A stretch of DNA of 64,000 bases from Solibacillus silvestris_B (GCF_051967575.1 NZ_JBQCJW010000002.1:165824-229823), one strand, 5' to 3'. Shown: positions 8,768-17,976, numbered from the stretch's first letter. Notes: generated by a model from the letters alone, not told the origin. Program-made: numbers and translations.

Positions 8768-10107
8768 ACTTCTTCTCCACCTTTTCCAATAATTTCTCTG
8801 ACGACAATACGCGATCCTTCCACTTTCACTATTTCTACTGTTTTACGAGCATCGACATAGTTTCCTTCCGTCACAACATCAAGACGTTCTTGTGCTACAA
8901 TCACTGTTCCTGATGGGCGCAACGGTGTAATGGATTGCCCCGTTTTGCCTATTAATTCAATTCGGTTTGTATTCGAAACATAGCCTTCTTCCGTTGTCGT
9001 CGCATCTTTCAGCACGAGACGATTAAACATATGCAACTTTTTCCCGAAGAATTTCATAAGTATCACCATTCCTATACCTGCAATGAGCATTGCAATTAAA
9101 ATCGAATATGCCATATGGACGAAGCTTTCCCCTGCAAAAAGTAAACTTCCAATAATTAGTGCGCCCCCGACAATTCCAACGATACCACCGGGTACAAAGA
9201 GCTCGGCAATGACTAGAATAAGGCCGATCACAAAAAAGATAAGTGTTTCATACCCTGCAATGCCCGCGACAAGATGCCCAAAGAAAAACATCCCCAGTGA
9301 AGCGAGCCCCATCGTTCCCGCCACACCAAAGCCTGGCGAATATAATTCTACTACTAACCCGATGCTGGCAATCGATAGTAAAATGGGAACAATAATCGGA
9401 TCTGTAATAAAACGAGCCAATTTTTCCGCAAACGTTTGCTCAACTTTTACAACTTCACTGCCATCGAGCTGGATTTTTTTAAGCAGCTCTGTCATAGAAG
9501 CAGCTGTCCCTTCAGAATAACCGACTTTTTCAGCTTCTCCGGAAGTTAATGTAAGAAGCTTGCCTTTTGGGGCCCTATATTCCGATAAATCAGAATCATT
9601 TCTAACCATTGCTTGTGCATACTGAGGATTGCGACCATTCGGACCGGAATTTTCAGCAGCTGAAGTCATTTTGGCATGCCAGTCACTTTCAGCCTTTTCC
9701 CCTGCTGCATTGCCGGAGGAATCAACTACTGCCGCTGCCCCCATTGTCGCATTTGGCGTCATGTAAATTGCGTCTGCATGGAGCGCAATATATGCACCCG
9801 CCGAAAGAGCATTCGAGTTGACATATGCAATAATCGGTATATCTACAGAGTCCATTAGCCGGCCAATTTCGGTTGCGGCATCGACAGCTCCTCCAGGTGT
9901 GTGCATATTGAGGATGATCGCTTCGGTGTTATTGCTTTTCGCTTCCTCAAAAGCGCGTTTTAAATGCTCCACCAATCCCTTTTCAATTTTATTATCTATG
10001 GAGATTTCATACACTTTGCCATTTGCGAATGCCGTTAAAGAAGGAAATATTAATACGAATGACATGACCATTAGAAAAACCCAACTAATCCCTTTCGTTC
10101 GTCTCAT
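8764..10107 (-). CDS. nfeD: NfeD-family membrane serine protease
   Basis: This long-form NfeD (B. subtilis YqeZ) has a signal sequence, a ClpP-like serine protease domain with the catalytic SAGAYIALHAD region at about residues 100-115, a block of four to five membrane helices (about 235-350) and a C-terminal NfeD OB-fold. Such proteins partner with stomatin/flotillin proteins, here FloA. The AAGGGGTG site points to the ATG at 10107 (MRRTKG) rather than the more upstream codon. It opens the operon. Confidence 0.93.
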   Translation of the reverse strand: MRRTKGISWVFLMVMSFVLIFPSLTAFANGKVYEISIDNKIEKGLVEHLKRAFEEAKSNNTEAIILNMHTPGGAVDAATEIGRLMDSVDIPIIAYVNSNALSAGAYIALHADAIYMTPNATMGAAAVVDSSGNAAGEKAESDWHAKMTSAAENSGPNGRNPQYAQAMVRNDSDLSEYRAPKGKLLTLTSGEAEKVGYSEGTAASMTELLKKIQLDGSEVVKVEQTFAEKLARFITDPIIVPILLSIASIGLVVELYSPGFGVAGTMGLASLGMFFFGHLVAGIAGYETLIFFVIGLILVIAELFVPGGIVGIVGGALIIGSLLFAGESFVHMAYSILIAMLIAGIGMVILMKFFGKKLHMFNRLVLKDATTTEEGYVSNTNRIELIGKTGQSITPLRPSGTVIVAQERLDVVTEGNYVDARKTVEIVKVEGSRIVVREIIGKGGEEV

Positions 10108-10439
10108 CTTTATCACCCCTTTATGCATAATTCTATGTACAGTAATTCTACGGATGAACGAATAAAAAGTTTCAAAAATTTTTAACTTCGATTTTTATTG
10201 CATCTTTCCTATTATTTGCTTATGTATATTTCAATTATACGGCATTTCCTACGATATATTAAATAATTTCTAAAATTTGCTTAAAAGTCCTATATTATCA
10301 TTTATATTTCTACTAAAAATGGAGACCGGGAAATGCAAATACCCCGCAAGCCATAATTAAAGGCTTGCGGGGTATATCATTTGTCTGCTCAGTTAAATCT
10401 GGAATTTGCGTGTTATGAACGTAGGGTTTTTCAGGGAAA
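10108..10439. other. Intergenic region where yqeY would be expected
   Basis: This 332-base stretch between nfeD and rpsU is AT-rich and holds no credible coding region; the only structure I see is the rpsU terminator hairpin. In B. subtilis the yqeY gene lies here. Confidence 0.6.
10340..10374 (-). terminator. Hairpin terminator after rpsU
   Basis: A perfect 13-bp GC-rich stem, TACCCCGCAAGCC (10340-10352) with GGCTTGCGGGGTA (10362-10374), lies about 65 bases past the rpsU stop. The T-tract is weak on both strands, so it may need help from Rho or act as an mRNA 3' stabiliser. Confidence 0.65.
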
Positions 10440-10613
10440 TTACCACTTACGTTTACGTGCAGCTTCTGATTTCTTTTTACGTTTTACACTAGGTTTTTCG
10501 TAGAACTCGCGCTTTCTAACTTCCTGAATTGTACCTGATTTTGATACAGTACGTTTGAAGCGACGAAGAGCATCTTCAAGCGATTCGTTTTTGCGAACGA
10601 CAGTTTTTGACAT
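10440..10613 (-). CDS. rpsU: Ribosomal protein bS21
   Basis: bS21 is a small basic protein of the 30S subunit near the anti-Shine-Dalgarno end of 16S rRNA. The 57-residue form beginning MSKTVVRKNESLEDAL is the usual length and the GGAGGGAGGG site sits just upstream of this ATG at 10613; the extra eight codons of the longer reading are the ribosome site itself. The C-terminus is highly basic (KRKKKSEAARKRKW). It has its own strong sigma-A promoter. Confidence 0.97.
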   Translation of the reverse strand: MSKTVVRKNESLEDALRRFKRTVSKSGTIQEVRKREFYEKPSVKRKKKSEAARKRKW

Positions 10614-10680
10614 CTCTCTTTCCCTCCCTCCGAACACACGTCAATACAAGCATCAACATTTAGTTAATGTGTACTAAAGT

Positions 10681-10709
10681 AGTATAGCGTATCATTAAAA
10701 AAGAGTCAA
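10681..10709 (-). promoter_or_regulatory. Sigma-A promoter of rpsU
   Basis: On the minus strand TTGACT (10704-10709) and TATACT (10681-10686) are separated by exactly 17 bases. Predicted transcription starts near 10674, giving a leader of about 60 bases before rpsU. Confidence 0.8.
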
Positions 10710-10723
10710 CAAAAACTATCGAA

Positions 10724-11392
10724 TTAGTAATTAGAATCTGATTTTAAACCATTCATTATTGCAACGCCTGAGGAAGCCCCGATTCGAGTAGCTCCATTTG
10801 CAATCATTTGCTGCATATCTTCCAAGCTGCGAACACCGCCGGAAGCCTTCACACCAATTGTTGGACCAACTGTTTTACGCATTAAAGCAATATCTTCCGC
10901 CGTAGCTCCGCCGGTTGAAAAACCAGTGGAAGTTTTCACGAAATCCGCACCCGCTTCAACCGATAATTCACAAGCTTTCACTTTTTCTTCATCCGTTAAT
11001 AGACATGCTTCAATAATCACTTTTACTAATGTGCCATTTGCAGCGTCCACTACCGCTTTAATATCTTCACGTACCAAGTCGAAATCCCCGTCTTTTAACG
11101 CGCCAATGTTAATAACCATATCAATTTCACCAGCACCATTTGCAATTGCATCTTTCGTTTCAAATGCTTTAACTGCCGAGGTTGTAGCGCCTAGAGGAAA
11201 ACCGATTACTGTACATACTTTTACTTCTGTCCCGGCTAATTGCTCTGCGCTAAATTTTACCCACGTCGGATTCACACATACCGAAGCAAAGCCATATTGT
11301 TTTGCTTCTGCGCAAATTTGTTGTACTTGCTCTTTTGTAGATTCAGCTTTTAATAAAGTATGGTCGATCATTACCGCATAATTTTGAGTCAT
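10724..11392 (-). CDS. deoC: Deoxyribose-phosphate aldolase
   Basis: DeoC cleaves 2-deoxyribose 5-phosphate to glyceraldehyde 3-phosphate and acetaldehyde in deoxynucleoside catabolism. The 222-residue class I aldolase shows the MIDHTLLK start, the Schiff-base lysine in FVKTSTGF and the GVKASGGVR phosphate-binding region. AGGAG precedes the ATG. It is not in a deo operon here but stands between rpsU and two hypothetical genes. cdd in the same window acts in the same salvage network, though not in one operon. Confidence 0.96.
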   Translation of the reverse strand: MTQNYAVMIDHTLLKAESTKEQVQQICAEAKQYGFASVCVNPTWVKFSAEQLAGTEVKVCTVIGFPLGATTSAVKAFETKDAIANGAGEIDMVINIGALKDGDFDLVREDIKAVVDAANGTLVKVIIEACLLTDEEKVKACELSVEAGADFVKTSTGFSTGGATAEDIALMRKTVGPTIGVKASGGVRSLEDMQQMIANGATRIGASSGVAIMNGLKSDSNY

Positions 11393-11486
11393 TTTCTCAA
11401 TACTCCTTTTTTCTATTTCCTTAGTTGTCCGTACCTCTACAGTTTAGCATGTATTTCAATCGAGATAAACTATCAGACAACTTAAA

Positions 11487-12026
11487 TTATTCGTCTGAAT
11501 ATGCAAACTTTGTACGTAAAATTTTTTCATCCAACTGTTCGCCGGAATTTGATAAATACTGTATTTTCAATTCCGGCAAATGACGATTCGCCAATTGATA
11601 CGTTAAAATATTTTTTATTAAAAATTCCTGCGCCAGATCAAATGCTTCTTGCTGTAAGAGAGAGGGGTTTGATAGCGTAATTTCCCAGTCCGAATAAGTT
11701 TCGTTTGTCTTGATGCGAGCGATGCCATCATCTATATTTAACCCGCTTACATCTTTATACTGCTCAAAAAACCGCTCCGTTTCTTGTGCAATTTCGGCTA
11801 ATTGCTGTTCATTAATCTGCAATGAAACGACGCCGTTTGATCGGATTTCCTTTTGGATTTCTGACGCCTTATATTCAATGTTAAGCGAGCCGTAATGCTG
11901 TGTCACTTCAGATGGTATATCGATTCCCACTGTCGGCAGGTCATCCTCATACAGATTTTTATCGTTTACTTGTTCAGTACAGCCATATAAAACAAATAAT
12001 ATACTCAGCATCCATATCCATTTCAT
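11487..12026 (-). CDS. Hypothetical lipoprotein
   Basis: A 179-residue putative lipoprotein of no family I recognise. The start at 12026 (MKWIWML) follows a GGTGGAG site; the longer in-frame reading overlaps the upstream gene and lacks a ribosome site. The signal is short and ends in the lipobox LYGC. The mature part is acidic and probably mixed alpha/beta. It lies 20 bases after the next gene upstream (12046-12522), so the pair is likely one operon with a shared job. Confidence 0.7.
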   Translation of the reverse strand: MKWIWMLSILFVLYGCTEQVNDKNLYEDDLPTVGIDIPSEVTQHYGSLNIEYKASEIQKEIRSNGVVSLQINEQQLAEIAQETERFFEQYKDVSGLNIDDGIARIKTNETYSDWEITLSNPSLLQQEAFDLAQEFLIKNILTYQLANRHLPELKIQYLSNSGEQLDEKILRTKFAYSDE

Positions 12027-12045
12027 ATAAATTGCTCCACCTTCT

Positions 12046-12522
12046 TTATCTAGATTCCGGATAAGCACGTTGCTCAAATAGTAGTTTTGTCTTGTCATCA
12101 TGATAATATACTTGAACACCGATTGGTTTACGACTATATATTTGAAATTTAATGGCATCTTCCACAATGCTGATTTCAATCATTTCCGCTGTAATATCTT
12201 GTTCAAATATTTCGCGATCAACTGTAAATTTCAGCTCCGACAAATCAGCATTGTACGTAAACGACCGGAAAGCCTCCACTTCCGGCCGTACACCACGCTC
12301 CACTTCATAGCGGAATGCTTCTACCGTGCTATGAAAATCATTGATTGATTCTACCCTTACAGACTCCTCCATATAAATCAGCAAACGATCTTCTTTTAAT
12401 TCATAGTGCAAAATTCTTGATGGATCAAAATTTCTAAATTGATGAATATTCCCGATTACCCCATCCGGCACCTCCACTATAGACAATTTCGCCAACTGTT
12501 CTTTTGAATGTTCATGCTCCAT
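12046..12522 (-). CDS. Hypothetical cytoplasmic protein
   Basis: A 158-residue, acidic protein with no signal peptide or membrane segment and no family I can name. It is beta-rich, with repeated hydrophobic/charged alternation (HYELKEDRLLIYMEESVRV). A GGAGGTG site precedes the ATG. It is cotranscribed with the lipoprotein gene that follows. Confidence 0.7.
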   Translation of the reverse strand: MEHEHSKEQLAKLSIVEVPDGVIGNIHQFRNFDPSRILHYELKEDRLLIYMEESVRVESINDFHSTVEAFRYEVERGVRPEVEAFRSFTYNADLSELKFTVDREIFEQDITAEMIEISIVEDAIKFQIYSRKPIGVQVYYHDDKTKLLFEQRAYPESR

Positions 12523-12744
12523 TTATACACCTCCGATCCACCATTTAAGATTAATACCCCTTTTTTATTACAATATGCATGCAATGGCATAGACGAGAAG
12601 TCTTTTTTGGACACGTACTGTATGATATGCAAAAAGTTATAAACTAAAACTTTAATATTAAAGATTAGAAAAATACATTTTGCGCAAAAATGATGTCTTT
12701 TCTTATGTGGATTCCCTTGAAAAACCTATATTTTCCTATCAACT

Positions 12745-12787
12745 AAAAAAGGGTTGCATAAAAGTTTTCAACTTCTATGCAACCCTT
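12745..12787 (-). terminator. Terminator after mtaB
   Basis: A 12-bp stem AAGGGTTGCATA (12749-12760) with TATGCAACCCTT (12776-12787) is extended by AAGTT/AACTT in the loop. On the minus strand it runs into TTTTTTAG. It begins only six bases beyond the mtaB stop. Confidence 0.9.
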
Positions 12788-12792
12788 ATTGT

Positions 12793-14142
12793 TTAGTTTG
12801 TTTGGCCTTCTAAAACGCGTACGAATTGCCCATCATTGTATGGATAGCCCGCTTTTGCAATTTTTACTTTCACAAGCTGACCGACCATTTCTTCATTGCC
12901 TTCGAACACGACTTTCAAATAGTTTGTAGTGTATCCAACATATAAGTTTTCAGCATCTCCATCTTTAAAGCGCTCTTCCGGAATCACTTCCAGCACTTCC
13001 CCTTCAAAGCGAGAAGCATATTCTTTTGCCAGCTGATCGTTTAAAGTAATCAAACGGTGTACACGCTCGTTTTTAATCTCTTCATCCACCTGGTCATCCA
13101 TACGCGCTGCCGGTGTACCTGTACGTTGGGAATATGGAAAGACATGGAGTTCGGAAAATTTATGATCGCGAATGAAATTATATGTTTCCATAAATTCCTC
13201 TTCTGTTTCACCTGGGAACCCGACAATTACATCAGATGTAACAGCTAAGTCAGGTAAAGCAATCTTCAGTTTTTCAAGACGCTCCGCGAAAAATTCCATC
13301 GTGTATTTCCGGCGCATTCGTTTCAATACAGTGTCAGATCCTGATTGAATTGGGATGTGTAAATGATTTACGACAATTTCAGAGTTTTGTAATACTTCAA
13401 TCACTTCATCCGTTAACTGCGAAGCTTCAATTGAAGAAATGCGCAGACGTTTTAGCCCTTTTACTTGCGCTTCTAAATCGCGTAAAAGCTGCGCTAAATT
13501 ATAGTCCTTAAAATCTTGTCCATATCCGCCTGTGTGAATGCCTGTCAAAACGATTTCCAAATAACCTGCATCTACTAATTGTTGCGCTTGGCGAATTACT
13601 TCTTGCGGATCACGAGAACGCATTAAGCCGCGAGCCCATGGGATAATACAGAATGTGCAGAAATTATTGCAGCCTTCCTGTATTTTCAATGATGCACGTG
13701 TACGGTCCGTGAATGCAGGCACATCCAGTTCTTCATATACACGGTTTTTCATAATATTGCGTACGGCATTGATCGGCTGACGCTCAGAGCGATATTGATC
13801 AATATACCCTAGCATTTTCTCGCGGTCCTGTGTCCCAACGACAATATCGACTCCTGGAATTGCCATAATCTCAGCAGGTGATGTTTGTGCATAGCAACCT
13901 GTAACACAAATAACCGCATCCGGATTTTGACGAATTGCACGGCGAATAACTTGGCGTGACTTTTTATCCCCTGTATTTGTTACTGTACATGTATTGATGA
14001 CATAAACGTCCGCTTGATGATCAAACTCTGTACGCTCATATCCTTGCTCTTTAAATAATTGCCAAATCGCTTCTGTTTCATAGTGGTTTACTTTACAACC
14101 TAATGTATGTAGAGATACGGTTTTCGTACGCTCGTAGCTCAT
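12793..14142 (-). CDS. mtaB: tRNA t6A37 methylthiotransferase MtaB
   Basis: MtaB (YqeV) is a radical-SAM enzyme that converts t6A37 to ms2t6A37 in ANN-decoding tRNAs. The N-terminal MTTase domain carries its three cluster cysteines (TLGCKVNHYE, NTCTVTN, VTGCYAQ), the radical-SAM core has CNNFCTFCIIP, and a C-terminal TRAM-like domain closes the 449-residue protein. In B. subtilis it follows rsmE directly; here the Pel operon separates the two, so mtaB must use a separate promoter. Confidence 0.95.
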   Translation of the reverse strand: MSYERTKTVSLHTLGCKVNHYETEAIWQLFKEQGYERTEFDHQADVYVINTCTVTNTGDKKSRQVIRRAIRQNPDAVICVTGCYAQTSPAEIMAIPGVDIVVGTQDREKMLGYIDQYRSERQPINAVRNIMKNRVYEELDVPAFTDRTRASLKIQEGCNNFCTFCIIPWARGLMRSRDPQEVIRQAQQLVDAGYLEIVLTGIHTGGYGQDFKDYNLAQLLRDLEAQVKGLKRLRISSIEASQLTDEVIEVLQNSEIVVNHLHIPIQSGSDTVLKRMRRKYTMEFFAERLEKLKIALPDLAVTSDVIVGFPGETEEEFMETYNFIRDHKFSELHVFPYSQRTGTPAARMDDQVDEEIKNERVHRLITLNDQLAKEYASRFEGEVLEVIPEERFKDGDAENLYVGYTTNYLKVVFEGNEEMVGQLVKVKIAKAGYPYNDGQFVRVLEGQTN

Positions 14143-14510
14143 AATTTATATCATCCTTTCAAGGTTTACACTTATCAATTTCGCCGGGGGCAATATCTTC
14201 ATTCATTAAATGAAGATAAAATATCAACGTGTTTTATAATAGCATAATTCCTTATGTAAAGCCTATAGTTTTAACCTTTTATATAATAACCGTTACCACA
14301 TTCATATGTTTGCATCATATTATACAAAGCAATTTCTTCACCTAATCATAATTAATGAAATATAATCCATTAATTTCATTAAAACAATAATTTTAAACTA
14401 TACGCGCATCAATTAAAGCAGTATATTAGTTATATATATAATTGAATTTCAGCCATTTTTATTTTGCATTAGGTAAAACAGCTCACTTTATATTGAAAAG
14501 AGGAATAGAG
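14143..14510. promoter_or_regulatory. Divergent control region of mtaB and the pel operon
   Basis: This AT-rich 368-base region separates minus-strand mtaB from the plus-strand pel operon. It holds a 10-bp perfect hairpin (14194-14203 with 14209-14218) near mtaB and a 10-bp inverted repeat TTAATGAAAT (14352-14361) / ATTTCATTAA (14373-14382) upstream of pel. A weak -10-like TATAAT is at 14437-14442 but has no good -35 partner. I saw no c-di-GMP riboswitch core. The operator role of the repeat is inference. Confidence 0.4.
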
Positions 14511-15755
14511 ATGAAGATTAAATCATTAGTTTTGGTATGTTCTATTTTATTCGCTTTTTTATTTAGCGGAAAATCCTTTGCTGCAAACACTCTGTACGTT
14601 TCCCCTAATGGCGATGACCACCACAATGGTGATTTGCAAAATCCGTTCAAAACGATCCAGCATGCAGTGAATAGCAGCTCGCATGGCGATACGATTTTTG
14701 TACGTCAAGGAACTTATTATGAACTTATTGCATTCGACAACTTCACGACGTCATCTGATCACGTACTAACAATCCAACCGTTCAACAAAGAAAAAGTGAT
14801 TATTGATGGAAGTAAACGCGATGAAGATGATTCAGCACGGGCTGCATTTTCTATTCGCGATAGTGAAAATATTCATATTCAAGGCTTCGAAATAAGAAAT
14901 ATTACAACAGATGATGACGACTTTTATCCTGCGGGTATTTTAATAAGAGGGAAAAGCAAAAATATTCAATTATCGAACAATCGAATCCATAATATCGCCA
15001 ACTTCAATGAAGACGGCAATGCGCATGGCATTTTAGTATACGGCAACGATCCAGCACCAATTCAAAATATTAAAATCCGCAAAAATCATTTATACGATTT
15101 AAAACTTGGAAGCAGTGAATCATTAACATTAAGCGGCAATATTACAAACTTTTTAATCGATCGAAATCATTTGTACAATAACAATAATATTGGAATTGAT
15201 ATCGCAGGTTTTTACGATGCATGTACAGAATCGGGCTGTATTGACCAAGCACGAAATGGCATAATTTCCAATAATCGCGTAACAAATCATTCATCCAAAA
15301 AGAATCCCTCCTATAATGGAAAAGATTCCGCCCCCGGCATTTATATCGATGGCGGTAAGAATGTGAAAATCATGAATAATTTCGTAGCAAATAATAATTT
15401 CGGCATTTCGGTTTCAAGCGAAAACAGAAACAGACAAACGAGCAATATTACAATTGAAGGAAATACAATCAAACATAATGAAAAAGCAGGAATTGTAATC
15501 GGAGGCTCGAATATAGATAATGGCGGCTCGAAGGAAATTAATGTTAAAAACAACCGCTTTATCGCAAATGATACAAACAAAAAGGGCTATTATGAAATTA
15601 CTTTACAGCAAAATATTGAACAATTAACTTTGCAAAACAATACATATAGTATGTGTCGTTTTTCAAAAAATATTAATAATGTCAGCAAATCGAAGTTGAA
15701 AGTCGCCTCTTTTAATGAAAAGGTTCAGCTATCACTTGCAAGTTGCTTAAAATAA
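14511..15755 (+). CDS. Secreted parallel beta-helix protein, first gene of pel operon
   Basis: A 414-residue exported protein. The ATG at 14511 follows an AGAGGAATAG site and gives a classical signal peptide ending near KSFA-AN. The N-terminus (LYVSPNGDDHHNGD...PFKTIQHA) is the DUF1565-type entry to a right-handed parallel beta-helix, and the body carries repeated short rungs such as ILIRGKSKNIQLSNNRIHNI. The fold is shared by polysaccharide lyases and epimerases. It stands 31 bases before the epimerase-PelD gene, so it may modify or cut the exported Pel polymer, a job that could replace the missing PelA hydrolase. No catalytic residues can be assigned by eye. Confidence 0.8.
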   Translation: MKIKSLVLVCSILFAFLFSGKSFAANTLYVSPNGDDHHNGDLQNPFKTIQHAVNSSSHGDTIFVRQGTYYELIAFDNFTTSSDHVLTIQPFNKEKVIIDGSKRDEDDSARAAFSIRDSENIHIQGFEIRNITTDDDDFYPAGILIRGKSKNIQLSNNRIHNIANFNEDGNAHGILVYGNDPAPIQNIKIRKNHLYDLKLGSSESLTLSGNITNFLIDRNHLYNNNNIGIDIAGFYDACTESGCIDQARNGIISNNRVTNHSSKKNPSYNGKDSAPGIYIDGGKNVKIMNNFVANNNFGISVSSENRNRQTSNITIEGNTIKHNEKAGIVIGGSNIDNGGSKEINVKNNRFIANDTNKKGYYEITLQQNIEQLTLQNNTYSMCRFSKNINNVSKSKLKVASFNEKVQLSLASCLK

Positions 15756-15786
15756 TTCCCTCAGTAAATACTTCTAGGAGGAATCT

Positions 15787-17976
15787 ATGATGAGAGTTCT
15801 CATAACAGGTGGATATGGATTCATCGGTTCTCATGTAGCGGAACAATTTTATAAAGAAGGCTATGAAGTACACATCCTCGATGATTTATCAACAGGAAAA
15901 GCAGAAAATATATCATTTAAGCATAAATCCACTATACTTTCCATTGATGATGTGAAGTGTAAGGAAATATTTAAATCGTACAGCTTTGATATTGTTGTAC
16001 ATCTGGCTGCCCAAGTAAGCGTTACAAATTCTATTTTAAACCCGGTAAATGATGCCCAATCAAATATTGTCGGCTTGTTGAATATGCTGCAGCTGGCGGG
16101 GCAGCATCAGGTGAAAAAGTTTATTTTCGCTTCATCTGCAGCAATCTATGGAAATAATCCCGGCATTCCGCTGCTTGAAACGGAAAACGCAAAACCGATT
16201 TCCCCATACGGCATGAGTAAATGGATCGGCGAACAATATTGTACTGCATGGGGCGAGCAGCATTCTCTGGATGTTATTTGCCTCCGCTTTTCGAATGTTT
16301 ACGGCCCGCGGCAAACGAATGAAGGCGAGGGTGGGGTTGTATCAATTTTCACATCGAAAATTTTGAAGAACGAACCTTTGGTAATTCATGGAGATGGTAA
16401 CCAAACACGTGATTTTATTTACGTAAAAGATGTGGCGTTCGCCATTTTTAGAGCTTCGCAATCATTTGTGACAGGCACTTACAATTTATCGACGAATAGT
16501 CAGACGAGCATTCATCATATTACGGATCTATTAACGTCATTTCATCCTGGGACAGCTGTGACATACGGCCCCTTCCGGGAAGGTGACATTTACCACTCCT
16601 CATTAAATAATACGAGGATAAAAGAAGTGCTCGACTGGTCCCCTCTCCATAGTTTTGAAGATGGGCTTAAAAAAACTTATGAATGGGCAGTAAACGATTT
16701 CAAGAAAAAAACAGCTGAAATGAATAAAGTGAAAAAAAAGAATGCAACTATTCTTCCATCCAACTGGAAAATAGTTAAGCCATATGTAGAAAACATCGCA
16801 CTGTTTATTGTACTGAGCATTATTATGCTTCAATTGAATCTGCCTATCATTTCTGTATTCTTATTTGGCGTTTTCTATATCATGACGATTGGTTCAATAT
16901 ACGGAAATACGCAAGCATTCCTGGGTGTCGCGCTTTCGTTTATATTGCTTGTGTATGATTATATTATACGCGGCCGGGAGCTCGTATCTTTATTATATGA
17001 TACGACTTTCCTTTTCCAGATTGCGGTTTTTTTATTTATTGGACTAATTGTCGGTTATTCCGTACAACGTAAAAACAACAAAATTCAGGAGCAAAGCGAA
17101 CAGCTGGATGATCTCGAAAAACGATATCGCTTTTTGGAGGATATCCACGCTGAGGTTCGGGATGTGAAAAACGAACTGCAATTCCGGGTTAAGAATAACG
17201 AGGATAGTTTCGGAAAAATTCATTCCGTTATTAAAGAATTGGATGATTTGGAGCCTGAAATAGTTTTTTCGAACACCGTAAAAGTCGTCGAGAAAATTAT
17301 GCGCTGTGATGATGTATCCATCTATGTATTCAATAAATACCATTCCTTTTTGCGGCTTGTGGCTAATTCGGATTTTTCAAAAGATGGAGCTTCCCAAACT
17401 TCAATAAAAGTGGATGACACGGCTTTCGTTCAGCAAATTATACAAACAGGAAAGCCTTTTATTAATCGGACATTGGCGGTAAATGCCCCATTGATGGCCG
17501 CTCCTATTTTTTACAACAACGAACTGCGCGCCATTATTATGATTAACAGCTTGCCTTTTGAAAGCTTTTCGCGCTATCATGAAAATTTATTTGTTGTAGT
17601 AAAAGAGCTTGTACAGTCATCCTTATCCAGAGCCTTGGAGTTCATAAAAGTTTCGGAGGATCAACGCTATATCGAGAATACGTCCATTTTAAAAATCGAC
17701 AAGTTCAAAGAGATTCTTGAAGCGAAGGAAGATGCAAAAAAAACTTACAATATGCCATACGTATTATTAACATATCGTATAGCTGTCGAGCTGCTTGAAG
17801 AAACTTCTGAAAACATCTCAAAAATGCTGCGGGAAACGGATTATTTAGGTTTTGAAAATAATCATCTTTATATTTTACTTTCAAATACTAAAAATAGTGA
17901 CCTGCCATTTATTTTAGAACGTTTTGAGAATGCGGGCTATTATTTGGATGTGGACGAAAAGGTGAACCAATTATGA
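15787..17976 (+). CDS. pelD: UDP-sugar 4-epimerase (PelX-like) fused to PelD c-di-GMP receptor
   Basis: A 729-residue fusion. Residues 1-305 are an extended-SDR epimerase with GGYGFIGSH (8-16), Ser116/117 and the catalytic YGMSK (141-145), resembling UDP-GlcNAc/UDP-Glc 4-epimerases. After a Lys-rich linker come four membrane helices (about 335-425), a coiled coil (430-485), a GAF domain (about 490-640) and a degenerate GGDEF domain. The I-site motif RETD is kept at 682-685, while the GGDEF signature is lost, exactly as in PelD, which binds c-di-GMP to activate Pel polymerisation. PelX makes UDP-GalNAc, the Pel precursor, so the fusion joins precursor supply to the regulator. GGAGG precedes the start. 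Confidence 0.88.
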   Translation: MMRVLITGGYGFIGSHVAEQFYKEGYEVHILDDLSTGKAENISFKHKSTILSIDDVKCKEIFKSYSFDIVVHLAAQVSVTNSILNPVNDAQSNIVGLLNMLQLAGQHQVKKFIFASSAAIYGNNPGIPLLETENAKPISPYGMSKWIGEQYCTAWGEQHSLDVICLRFSNVYGPRQTNEGEGGVVSIFTSKILKNEPLVIHGDGNQTRDFIYVKDVAFAIFRASQSFVTGTYNLSTNSQTSIHHITDLLTSFHPGTAVTYGPFREGDIYHSSLNNTRIKEVLDWSPLHSFEDGLKKTYEWAVNDFKKKTAEMNKVKKKNATILPSNWKIVKPYVENIALFIVLSIIMLQLNLPIISVFLFGVFYIMTIGSIYGNTQAFLGVALSFILLVYDYIIRGRELVSLLYDTTFLFQIAVFLFIGLIVGYSVQRKNNKIQEQSEQLDDLEKRYRFLEDIHAEVRDVKNELQFRVKNNEDSFGKIHSVIKELDDLEPEIVFSNTVKVVEKIMRCDDVSIYVFNKYHSFLRLVANSDFSKDGASQTSIKVDDTAFVQQIIQTGKPFINRTLAVNAPLMAAPIFYNNELRAIIMINSLPFESFSRYHENLFVVVKELVQSSLSRALEFIKVSEDQRYIENTSILKIDKFKEILEAKEDAKKTYNMPYVLLTYRIAVELLEETSENISKMLRETDYLGFENNHLYILLSNTKNSDLPFILERFENAGYYLDVDEKVNQL

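Noticed and set aside
9083..9520. Plus-strand frame antisense to nfeD
   Set aside because: Reads through the membrane-helix region of nfeD; composition is a shadow of that gene.
14464..14494. TTGCAT ... TATATT as pel promoter
   Set aside because: The spacer is 18-19 bases and the transcription start would fall on the ribosome site at 14500, leaving no leader.
14143..14510. c-di-GMP riboswitch before the pel operon
   Set aside because: I looked for the conserved GEMM core and saw none; control by c-di-GMP is better explained at protein level through PelD.
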